Source: an uncultured Clostridia bacterium
GTDB taxonomy: Bacteria > Bacillota > Clostridia > TANB77 > CAG-508
DNA length: 43,402 nt
Direction of reading: 5' to 3'
Assembly: GCA_948919095.1 (NCBI GenBank)
Contig: CAQYCU010000008.1
Location: 4,736 to 48,137, forward strand
Numbering within the stretch: position 1 is the stretch's first letter; each line of letters starts with the position of its first letter. The translations under genes and the position numbers were made by a program. Shown piece after piece: positions 9,408 through 15,777 of this stretch. Under the pieces are notes generated by a model. The model was not told the origin of the DNA, made no database searches, and saw only the letters and a list, made by a program, of their open reading frames with translations.

Positions 9408-10562
9408 TTAAATATTATCAATTGTATTAGCAACTTCTTCATCATGCTCAGTTAAATATTCAATATATACATTTTCTGTTATGTGAGTATTAGAATGTCC
9501 AAGTCTTTTGGAGATATATTTAACTGGAGTTCCTGCCTGTAATAATAATGTTGCATGAGAATGTCTAAGTTCATGAGCTGTTAGTTTATCTATACTATTT
9601 TCTTCTTCCCATTTTTCCAGCCAATCAGTATAAGAATTAAAATTTATTAATTCAAAAAATATAAATTTTTCCTTTGGATGTTCTTCTCTAAATTTAATTA
9701 GGATATTATTTATAGAAGATGGTAAAGAAAGTATTCTAGTTCTACATTTTTCTTTGGGTTCTTTTTGTATCCAACCTTTTCCTCTTATATATACTTGGAT
9801 TATAGAAACACTAATTGTAGCTTCATCTTTATTCCAATCACGTTCCCATTCTAAACCTGCAAGTTCTGATATACACAATCCTGTCTTTAGTATAAATTCA
9901 GTGCATACTTTATGTGGTCTATGTTCATCATCATAGTTGTTATTATTATCAAGTAATTCAAGAACTCTGTGATAAGTTTTTTTATCATAAGCTCTTATTT
10001 TTTGATTATTACTATTTTTTCTTTTTTCTATTTCACTTGGCAATCTGTCCAACCTTAAAGACTGTATAGATATTCTTTTGCAAGGATTTGTAGGTATGAT
10101 TTCCCATTCAAATGCTTTTTGTAAAGAGCCCGTTACAATATTATAAAGTTTTTCATACGTTCCTCTAGAAATTGGTGTATTTTCTCTTGGGGGGTTATGA
10201 TTAGTTTTCCAAGCTTTCATTTCATTAAAAAAGTTACGTAACATATTAACATCTACATCTTTTAATTTCTTATTTCCTAAGTAGGGCAAAATCCTATTAT
10301 TTAAATACATTTTATAATTTTGAGCAACAGTAGGTGACAAGTTAGGTCTAACATATTCATCTAACCATTTTTGAGCAAATACTAAATAAGTCATATTTGA
10401 ATTAGAAACTTGATTATTTCTAATTGCAGTCACAAAAGTAGCTAACTGAGTTGATGCTTCTTTATCATTTTTTGCATCTACTGTTTCACTATACCTATCT
10501 CCTTTGTACATGTATTGCAATCTTGCTTTTCCATTTTTTAATAATTGATAGCTTCCAGCCAT
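9408..10562 (-). CDS. int: Phage tyrosine integrase, first catalytic Arg replaced by Cys
   Basis: Site-specific recombinase of 384 residues (usual phage length) that should integrate and excise the prophage at tRNA-Gly. An N-terminal arm-binding region (about 1-55) and core-binding SAM-like domain (55-160) precede the catalytic domain. Visible active-site residues are H330 and R333 (HELRH), H356 (LGHS) and the nucleophile Y366 (NVYIEY), with a Lys hairpin near EPKEKCRTR. The position normally held by the first catalytic Arg in TGLR-ISEL reads C230 (codon TGT, 9875-9873), one C-to-T change from CGT. Start has RBS GGAGGT. Transcription is from a promoter overlapping that of the neighbouring sRNA. 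The Cys may make the enzyme inactive. Confidence 0.93.
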   Translation of the reverse strand: MAGSYQLLKNGKARLQYMYKGDRYSETVDAKNDKEASTQLATFVTAIRNNQVSNSNMTYLVFAQKWLDEYVRPNLSPTVAQNYKMYLNNRILPYLGNKKLKDVDVNMLRNFFNEMKAWKTNHNPPRENTPISRGTYEKLYNIVTGSLQKAFEWEIIPTNPCKRISIQSLRLDRLPSEIEKRKNSNNQKIRAYDKKTYHRVLELLDNNNNYDDEHRPHKVCTEFILKTGLCISELAGLEWERDWNKDEATISVSIIQVYIRGKGWIQKEPKEKCRTRILSLPSSINNILIKFREEHPKEKFIFFELINFNSYTDWLEKWEEENSIDKLTAHELRHSHATLLLQAGTPVKYISKRLGHSNTHITENVYIEYLTEHDEEVANTIDNI

Positions 10563-10602
10563 AAAAATACCTCCATTTTAATAATAAATTTTTGATTTAC
10601 TA

Positions 10603-10649
10603 TTGAAAAATAGAGGTATTTTATATATAATAAATACAGCTACTTTCAA
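10603..10649. promoter_or_regulatory. Overlapping divergent promoters (integrase left, sRNA right)
   Basis: Rightward: TTGAAA (10603-10608), 17 bp, TATAAT (10626-10631). Leftward, read on the minus strand: TTGAAA (10649-10644), 18 bp, TATAAA (10625-10620). The -10 boxes abut back to back and the -35 regions form an inverted repeat (TATTGAAA 10601-10608, TTTCAATA 10644-10651). RNA polymerase could occupy only one at a time. Confidence 0.55.
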
Positions 10650-10708
10650 TAGTAGTGGGTGAGAAATGTGTCAGGTGTGGTAATTTGAACACATTTCTCT
10701 TTTTTTAT
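10638..10708 (+). ncRNA. Putative prophage small RNA with own promoter and terminator
   Basis: A strong plus-strand promoter (-10 at 10626-10631) is followed about 30 nt later by an 11-bp terminator stem (10661-10671 with 10689-10699) and a T7 run, giving an RNA of about 70 nt. A small 5' hairpin CTACT/AGTAG lies at 10640-10655. No ORF fits. The terminator loop carries CAGGTGTGGT. Together with adjoining stem bases (10668-10681) this is exactly complementary to ACCACACCTGACAC at 13118-13131, just upstream of an excisionase-like gene. It is convergent with the repressor gene. Confidence 0.5.
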
Positions 10709-11804
10709 TTAATTGTTAAATTCCATTTTTCCTACATATTTACCTAATACTTTAATAGATGTAGTTTTATCATATACTTGTGTTTCAAAACTTTCATCAG
10801 TAGATTGAGGTTCTAGTATTACTAAATCACCTTGTTTGGTAAATTTTTTCAGCGTGGCGTCATAGCCATTTACTAATACAACTGCAATTTCGCCATTTTC
10901 TACTATATCCTGTTTATGAATTAAGGCAAAAGCCCTATTTTTAACTATTTTATTCATACTTTCACCATTAACTTTCAAGAAAAAGTGTTCTTTTGGTTTT
11001 ACAATTCCCATTAATTCTGGATCAATAGGAAGAGTACCTTCAATACATTCTTCTGCCCAATTTGGTATTCCAGCACTTATTTGACCATATACAGGACACA
11101 TATAGTATTGGCTAGCTTCAGAAATTTCGATTGTTGATTGTTCTTGTTGGTCTTTTGTAATAATTTTTCCTAATATAATAAAATCATTATTAGTAACCTC
11201 TAATTGTTTAAATTTATTATTAGTTGTTGGTGGAATTAAAATTATTTGATTATTAGTACATATATATTTCCTAATAATATAAATTCCATTTACATAGAAC
11301 AAACCAATTTCTTCATTCTTTAAAGTATTTTGCTTGTGAACAGGAAGTATTTTTCCGAATAGGAGCTATAAGATTTATGCTATCATCTTCAACTCTTATA
11401 TGATAAAATTCATAAGGAATTTCAACACCATTATTAAATATAGTAAAAACAAATTGTTCATCAATAAAAACATATAATTGTTCATATGATAGACGATGTG
11501 GTGGCCAAGTTATAAAGTGAGTTTCTTTAGTATTTGGGTCTGTATAATAAATATCAGAACCACTTTGTTTTATTTCTGTTTGCATTTCCATAGGAACATC
11601 ATATCCCATTAGCCATACCTCATTTACATTTAACGCTTCAGATAATATAGTTAATTTGTCTTGTTTTGCTTTCATTAGTCCAGCTAGGTACTTATTTATT
11701 AATGTTTTATCCAAGTGAGTTTTATTTACTAAGTCCACTTGTTTAAGATTTCTAATATCCATAGCTTTTTTTAATCTATTTTGAAAAGTATCTACAATTT
11801 GCAT
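10709..11804 (-). CDS. CI-like prophage repressor: XRE HTH with tandem S24 domains, read with one CGG +1 shift
   Basis: Lysogeny repressor. Start ATG at 11804 follows TTGGAGG. Residues 1-65 are an XRE helix-turn-helix. The first frame reaches CGG at 11357-11355. Reading the next GGA as Gly continues the protein to 10709 (364 residues in total); otherwise it stops at 11313 (163 residues). The junction then reads APIG-KILPVHKQNTL, a normal S24 peptidase motif. The first S24-like domain has DDSI in place of G-S-M, and RK where the catalytic Lys is expected. A second, complete S24 domain follows: cleavage-type SAG, Ser in NGESM, Lys in ATLKKF. S24 repressors self-cleave when RecA is activated. 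The two domains share HKQ...NEEIG/NGEIA...VNG. The 10709-11302 part alone would lack any DNA-binding domain. Confidence 0.8.
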
Positions 11805-11823
11805 AACTACCTCCAATAATTCA

Positions 11824-11852
11824 ATTATAAATGAAAATTGATAAAAAATCAA
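11824..11852 (-). promoter_or_regulatory. Repressor promoter (leftward)
   Basis: On the minus strand, TTGATT (11852-11847), 17 bp, TATAAT (11829-11824), 20 bp before the repressor start. The -35 is part of the operator at 11838-11852, so bound repressor or Cro should act directly on it. Confidence 0.7.
11838..11852. promoter_or_regulatory. Operator box 1
   Basis: Palindrome TTGATAAAAAATCAA overlapping the -35 and spacer of the leftward repressor promoter. The same 15-mer recurs at 11880 and 11944. Confidence 0.75.
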
Positions 11853-11879
11853 GTAAATTTTAAAAGTAATAAAAAAAAG

Positions 11880-11894
11880 TTGATAAAAAATCAA
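11880..11894. promoter_or_regulatory. Operator box 2
   Basis: An identical 15-bp palindrome 7 bp upstream of the rightward -35 box (11902). Confidence 0.75.
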
Positions 11895-11901
11895 AAAAGT
11901 A

Positions 11902-11930
11902 TTGCATTTTAAAAAATAGTATGATAATAT
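11902..11930 (+). promoter_or_regulatory. Early rightward promoter
   Basis: TTGCAT (11902-11907), 17 bp, TAATAT (11925-11930), between operator boxes 2 and 3. It drives the Cro-like gene and probably the early operon. Confidence 0.6.
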
Positions 11931-11942
11931 ATGAACAATAAA

Positions 11943-11959
11943 GTTGATAAAAAATCAAC
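11943..11959. promoter_or_regulatory. Operator box 3
   Basis: The same palindrome, extended to 6-bp arms (GTTGAT...ATCAAC), in the leader of the Cro-like gene just after the expected transcription start and before the RBS. Confidence 0.75.
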
Positions 11960-11976
11960 GGAAAGGAAATAAAAGA

Positions 11977-12219
11977 ATGAAAAGATATGATTATAGTAAA
12001 CTGAAAGGAAGAATTAAAGAATGTTTTTCAAGTCAGTCAGAATTTGCACAAAAATTAGGTATTTCAGATGCTTCTTTAAGTTACAAATTAAACAATAGAA
12101 AGGCTTTTGACCAAGAACAAATAAATAAAGCTATTGAGATTTTTAATTTATCAGCACAAGAAACTATGGATTATTTTTTTACAAAACAAGTTGATAAAAT
12201 ATCAACAAATAATAAATAA
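11977..12219 (+). CDS. Cro-like regulator, DUF739 family
   Basis: DNA-binding protein of 80 residues; ATG 11977 follows GGAAAGGAAA. It begins YDYSKLKGRIKE and carries a helix-turn-helix (SQSEFAQKLGISDASLSYKLNN, residues about 19-40), then AIEIF...YFF. This is typical of DUF739 proteins found opposite CI-type repressors. It lies divergent from the repressor across the operator boxes, and a fourth box lies in its own last codons. It probably acts in the lysis-lysogeny switch. Confidence 0.85.
   Translation: MKRYDYSKLKGRIKECFSSQSEFAQKLGISDASLSYKLNNRKAFDQEQINKAIEIFNLSAQETMDYFFTKQVDKISTNNK
12190..12206. promoter_or_regulatory. Operator box 4 (inside the cro-like 3' end)
   Basis: GTTGATAAAATATCAAC differs from box 3 only in the central spacer. 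Its position in coding sequence suggests looping or roadblock control, or chance retention. Confidence 0.5.
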
Positions 12220-12234
12220 AGAGGGAGGTAAAAG

Positions 12235-13014
12235 ATGAAAGATTTAATTAAAATTGAAGTAAATGAAAATCAAGAACCTATAATAAACGGAAAAGAATTA
12301 CATGAAACATTAAAAATAGAAACGCAATATACTAAATGGTTTGAAAGAATGTGTGAATATGGATTTTGTGAAAATATAGACTATTATACATTTTATCAAG
12401 ATAAAAATGGTAACGTAGTCAAAAATGACTACGCTCAAAACCTTACACCAAACCAAATGAGTGCGATGGGAATATCAATTAATCATGCAATTAAACTAGA
12501 TATGGCAAAAGAAATAGCAATGATACAAAGAAGTAAGCAAGGAAAGAAAGTAAGACAATATTTTATACAAGTAGAAAAGGATTTTAATAGCCCAGAAAAG
12601 ATAATGGCAAGAGCATTAAAAATAGCTGAAGGAAAATTAAATGTATTACAGCTTGAGAATACACAACAAAAACAGCTAATAGGGGAATTAAAGCCAAAAG
12701 CAGACTATTTAGATGAGATTTTACAAAGTAAAGCATTAGTAACAATAACAGCAATAGCAAAAGATTATGGTATGTCAGCCAAAGCATTTAATAAAAAATT
12801 ACATGAATTAAAAGTACAATTCAAACAAGGACATCAATGGTTTTTATATAGTGAATATCATAATTGTGGATATACACATAGTGAAACTGTTGAATATAAA
12901 CGTAAGGATGGAACAAAAGATGTGACAATGAATACTAAATGGACACAAAAAGGAAGATTATTCTTATATGAATTATTAAAGAAAAATGGAATTATACCAA
13001 TTATAGAAAACTAA
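12235..13014 (+). CDS. Phage antirepressor (AntA/AntB domain plus KilAC/ANT domain)
   Basis: 259 residues, RBS GAGGGAGGT. The N-terminal part (about 10-110), with NGKELHETLKIETQYTKWF and NIDYYTFYQ, is the AntA/AntB domain. The C-terminal part (about 145-255), KADYLDEILQSKALVTITAIAKDYG and TQKGRLFLYELLKKNGIIP, is the ANT/KilAC domain. Such proteins typically counteract the prophage repressor or regulate early genes. It is the third gene of the early operon. A 7-bp inverted repeat CGTAGTC/GACTACG at about 12414-12433 lies within the coding sequence. Confidence 0.92.
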   Translation: MKDLIKIEVNENQEPIINGKELHETLKIETQYTKWFERMCEYGFCENIDYYTFYQDKNGNVVKNDYAQNLTPNQMSAMGISINHAIKLDMAKEIAMIQRSKQGKKVRQYFIQVEKDFNSPEKIMARALKIAEGKLNVLQLENTQQKQLIGELKPKADYLDEILQSKALVTITAIAKDYGMSAKAFNKKLHELKVQFKQGHQWFLYSEYHNCGYTHSETVEYKRKDGTKDVTMNTKWTQKGRLFLYELLKKNGIIPIIEN

Positions 13015-13070
13015 TTGCATAACAACAAAAGACAACAAAATTCAATAAATTACGAAAGGAGAAAAAGAAA

Positions 13071-13118
13071 ATGGAAGAAGAGCCAATTATACGAGGCACA
13101 GTAATAGCAAAAAAATAA
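13071..13118 (+). CDS. 15-residue leader-type ORF
   Basis: ATG 13071 has a good RBS (AAAGGAG, 9 nt spacing) and encodes MEEEPIIRGTVIAKK. Its TAA ends exactly where the 14-nt sRNA-complementary segment begins (13118), and the next gene's RBS lies 22 nt downstream. It could be a small phage peptide or a leader whose translation changes access to that segment. Confidence 0.4.
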   Translation: MEEEPIIRGTVIAKK

Positions 13119-13131
13119 CCACACCTGACAC
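13118..13131 (+). promoter_or_regulatory. Candidate sRNA target site in the excisionase-like mRNA leader
   Basis: ACCACACCTGACAC is the exact complement of 10668-10681 in the putative sRNA. It is GC-rich for this DNA and ends 10 nt before the RBS (GAAAGGAG 13141-13148) of the following gene. Confidence 0.4.
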
Positions 13132-13157
13132 GCAAAAAAAGAAAGGAGATGAGTAAA

Positions 13158-13430
13158 ATGCTTTATACAGCAAAAGAAATAGCAGAAAAGTACAGTACAG
13201 AAACAATAAAGATTACAGAAAACAATGTATGGAAATGGAGCACAAAAGGACTTAAACATGTAAGAGGACCACACAATAGATTTTTGTATAAAACAGAATG
13301 GGTGGATAACTTTTTAGAAGAACAAGCAGAAAAGAATGCAAATAAAAACATGGTAACGGATTTTGAAATTAAAAACATAAGAACAAAGAAAATGAAAAGA
13401 TATGACTTTTCAGAATGTAAAGTCATATAG
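13158..13430 (+). CDS. Excisionase-like helix-turn-helix protein
   Basis: 90 residues. ATG 13158 sits 9 nt after GAAAGGAG; the ATG at 13149 abuts that site and is unlikely. MLYTAKEIAEKY...TENNVWKWSTKGLKHVRGPHNRFLYKTEWVDNFLEE has the winged-helix layout of MerR/excisionase-like (HTH_17) proteins. Such proteins bend attachment-site DNA for excision or regulate early genes. Context (early operon, candidate sRNA target) makes control of excision attractive but unproven. Confidence 0.7.
   Translation: MLYTAKEIAEKYSTETIKITENNVWKWSTKGLKHVRGPHNRFLYKTEWVDNFLEEQAEKNANKNMVTDFEIKNIRTKKMKRYDFSECKVI
13400..13428 (+). repeat. 10-bp hairpin over a stop codon, upstream of an RBS
   Basis: ATATGACTTT (13400-13409) and AAAGTCATAT (13419-13428) form a perfect stem ending two bases before the AAAGGAG that serves the next gene. 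There is no T tract. It may affect mRNA stability or translation coupling. Confidence 0.4.
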
Positions 13431-13443
13431 AAAGGAGCAAAGG

Positions 13444-13614
13444 ATGAAATCATTAATTGAAAACACAATACTAATTATTGCAGTAATAATATTATCAACC
13501 TTTATGATTACATCAATAGAAAATGCAGATACACATTTTGATGAACCATTATCAAAAGAAGAAAAAATGAGAGTATATCATCAATACTTAGATTATATAG
13601 AAGGGAGAAACTAA
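13444..13614 (+). CDS. Small single-pass membrane protein
   Basis: 56 residues; ATG 13444 after AAAGGAG (13431-13437). The N-terminus MKSLIENT precedes one hydrophobic helix (about 9-24, ILIIAVIILSTFMITS) and an acidic cytoplasmic or exterior tail. Function not recognised; it lies in the early operon, 13 bp after the HTH gene. Confidence 0.55.
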   Translation: MKSLIENTILIIAVIILSTFMITSIENADTHFDEPLSKEEKMRVYHQYLDYIEGRN

Positions 13615-13616
13615 AG

Positions 13617-13802
13617 ATGAAATTTTTAAAAGAAATAGACGAACAAGAAATAACAAAGTTATTTGAAGGTGAAGACAAAATAAAAGAGATGCTATTAGAA
13701 ACAGAAACAAACAACGATACAATTTTAGCATTTACAAAAGTAATGTTAGAACTAATACGAGATAAAATACAAAAAATACATATTGCACCAGCTGGAGACT
13801 AG
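13617..13802 (+). CDS. Hypothetical early phage protein
   Basis: 61 residues, acidic and helical, MKFLKEIDEQEITKLFEGED. RBS GGGAG in the end of the previous gene; tightly coupled (2 bp). No family recognised. Confidence 0.5.
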   Translation: MKFLKEIDEQEITKLFEGEDKIKEMLLETETNNDTILAFTKVMLELIRDKIQKIHIAPAGD

Positions 13803-13875
13803 GCAATATGCACATAAAAAATAAAATTACTATATTAGTATAACAAATAAAAATTAAAAAGTAAAGAGGCAAATT

Positions 13876-13977
13876 ATGGACATAGAAAATGGGATGGTTA
13901 TAGACGAATTATGGGAAGACAGAAAAACAATGTCAGATGAAGAATACGATGAATATTTAGAATACTTAGATGTATAG
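13876..13977 (+). CDS. Tiny acidic protein
   Basis: 33 residues (MDIENGMVIDELWEDRKTMS...). ATG 13876 after AAAGAGG. Very acidic C-terminus (DEEYDEYLEYLDV). Its stop overlaps the next reading frame (ATGTATAG). No function recognised. Confidence 0.45.
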   Translation: MDIENGMVIDELWEDRKTMSDEEYDEYLEYLDV

Positions 13978-15112
13978 AAAGGAAATTAAAATATTAGCAA
14001 GTTATGATGAATTAAGAAAAATAGATGTAAGTAAATATACAGAGAAAAGAGATAATGTAAACTATTTGAACTGGGCGAAAGTAGTAGATTTATTACATCA
14101 AAATGGAGCAAAAACAGCATTTACAAAAGGAATAAATAAGTTCAAGAAAAGAAATTTATTTAATGAAGAAATGCTTGCACACACTGATAAGTATGTCGAA
14201 TTTATAGCTGAAGAGTCAATGCAAACAGCAAATAAACCAACAATATTAGTAGAACAAAAAGTGGACTTTAGTAAATACGTAACAGAAGGATTCGGAACAG
14301 CAGATTGTATTCTGATATATGGAGATACTTTAGAGATAATAGACTTCAAATATGGAAAAGGTGTCAAAGTAGAAGCAGAAAACAACCCTCAAATGAAATT
14401 ATATGCGCTAGGTGCACTATCTCAATTTAGTATGATTTATAACATAAAAAATATAAAAATGGCTATTGTACAACCACGATTAGACCACGTTGCAAAATAT
14501 GAAATACCAGTTGAGCCTTTGCTTGAATGGGGCGAAAAAGTAGTAAAACCACAAGCAGACAAAGCTTTTTTAGGCATAGGTGAATTTGAGCAAGGAGAAC
14601 ACTGCAGATTCTGTAGAGCAAAGGGGGCTTGTGAGTTTAGAACAAAAGAAAATTTACAAAAAGTTGAAAAGACTATGGAAATGATTGGAACACGAGAAAT
14701 TAACGGTACGCTAACTAATGCAGATTTAGCAGACGCTTTAATAAAAATGGAAGGTGTGGACCAATGGTTGAAGGACCTCAGAGAACATGCACTAGGGCTA
14801 CTATTAAAGGGAGAAACAGTTCCAGGATGGAAAGCTGTCGAAGGCAAGAGCAATAGAAAAATAACAGATGTAGACAAGGCCTTTGAAATAATAGAAAATG
14901 AAGGATTTGATAGGGCTGTTTTATATGAAAAGAAACCGATAACATTAACAGCTTTAGAGAAATTAGTTGGGAAAACAAAATTAAATGAAGTGATTGGCAA
15001 ATATATCGAAAAGCCAAAAGGTGCACCAACTCTAGCAAAAGAATCTGACAAAAGAGAGAATTATAGAACTAGTGCAGCCGAAGATTTTAGAGAAGAAAGT
15101 GAGGAAAATTAA
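13970..15112 (+). CDS. DUF2800-like PD-(D/E)XK nuclease with DUF1071-like N-terminus (gene fusion)
   Basis: 380 residues. From about residue 55 on it matches the DUF2800 phage nuclease family: GFGTADCILIY (GxxD), LEIIDFKYGKG (D-x-K catalytic core), NPQMKLYALGAL, and a CRFCRAKGAC cysteine cluster like the Fe-S nucleases Cas4/AddB. The first about 50 residues (DVSKYTEKRDNVNYLNWAKVVDLL) instead resemble the Sak-type single-strand annealing family DUF1071. The usual DUF2800 N-terminus, with its fourth Cys (NCPGS), is missing. I infer a deletion that fused two neighbouring genes. The start is uncertain: ATG 13970 overlaps the previous stop, while the best RBS (AAAGGA at about 13979) precedes only ATT/ATA codons. 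Confidence 0.75.
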   Translation: MYRKEIKILASYDELRKIDVSKYTEKRDNVNYLNWAKVVDLLHQNGAKTAFTKGINKFKKRNLFNEEMLAHTDKYVEFIAEESMQTANKPTILVEQKVDFSKYVTEGFGTADCILIYGDTLEIIDFKYGKGVKVEAENNPQMKLYALGALSQFSMIYNIKNIKMAIVQPRLDHVAKYEIPVEPLLEWGEKVVKPQADKAFLGIGEFEQGEHCRFCRAKGACEFRTKENLQKVEKTMEMIGTREINGTLTNADLADALIKMEGVDQWLKDLREHALGLLLKGETVPGWKAVEGKSNRKITDVDKAFEIIENEGFDRAVLYEKKPITLTALEKLVGKTKLNEVIGKYIEKPKGAPTLAKESDKRENYRTSAAEDFREESEEN

Positions 15113-15114
15113 TT

Positions 15115-15777
15115 ATGGGAAATATAGTAACAGGTAAAGTAAGATTTAGTTATACAAACGTGTTTGAAGCACGTCAAACACCAAACGGGGATTTAAAATA
15201 TTCAGTAACGCTTTTGATACCAAAGACTGATACAATTACATATCAAAAAATTATAAATGAAATAAATAAAACATTAGAGGAAGCTACGGCAAAAACTTTT
15301 GGAGGCGTAAAACCAGCAAATCCAAGAATGCCAATTTATGATGGTGACGGTGTTAGAGCAAGTGGAGAAGCCTTTGGAGCAGAATGTAAGAGTTGTTGGG
15401 TAATGACGGCAAATTCAATTAGTGCACCAGAAGTTGTAGATGCATCAGGACAACCAATTTTAAGTAAAAATGAGTTTTACTCAGGTTGTTTTGGCAGAGC
15501 AAGTATAAGATTTTACGCTTATAATCAAAACGGTAATAAAGGTATAGGATGTGGATTAGGAAACGTACAAAAATTAGAAGATGGACAACCTCTTGATGGA
15601 AGAGCAAAAGCAGCAGATGATTTTGCAACTCCTTATCAAGATACATCGATGACAGCAGCAGTTCCACAACAACCCGTTTATCAACAACCAGTTGCAACAA
15701 CATATCAAGTAGACCCAATTACAGGACAGCCAATAGCACCACAACCAACAGTAAATAATATTTATGGGGTGAATTAA
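15115..15777 (+). CDS. DUF2815 single-stranded-DNA-binding-type protein
   Basis: 220 residues. VTGKVRFSYTNVFEA, YSVTLLIPKTD, VMTANS and ASIRFYAYNQNGNKGIGCGLGNVQ are hallmarks of DUF2815, which always sits between DUF2800 and phage DNA polymerase genes and is related to phage ssDNA-binding proteins. The C-terminal 45 residues are Gln/Pro-rich (QQPVYQQPV, GQPIAPQP) and probably disordered, as in SSB tails. Its TAA overlaps the next ATG (TAATG). Confidence 0.85.
   Translation: MGNIVTGKVRFSYTNVFEARQTPNGDLKYSVTLLIPKTDTITYQKIINEINKTLEEATAKTFGGVKPANPRMPIYDGDGVRASGEAFGAECKSCWVMTANSISAPEVVDASGQPILSKNEFYSGCFGRASIRFYAYNQNGNKGIGCGLGNVQKLEDGQPLDGRAKAADDFATPYQDTSMTAAVPQQPVYQQPVATTYQVDPITGQPIAPQPTVNNIYGVN

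Noticed and set aside
9754..9936. 60-residue plus-strand ORF inside the integrase
   Set aside because: Antisense shadow of the integrase catalytic region with no RBS or family.
12414..12433. Inverted repeat in the antirepressor gene as a regulatory site
   Set aside because: It is a 7-bp stem in coding sequence with no T tract and no link to an RBS or promoter; chance is sufficient.
13149..13157. Start of the excisionase-like gene at 13149
   Set aside because: The RBS directly abuts this ATG; ATG 13158 has the correct 9-nt spacing.
13402..13443. Start of the small membrane protein at 13402
   Set aside because: The RBS AAAGGAG lies at 13431-13437, pointing to ATG 13444. The earlier ATG overlaps the previous gene without an RBS.
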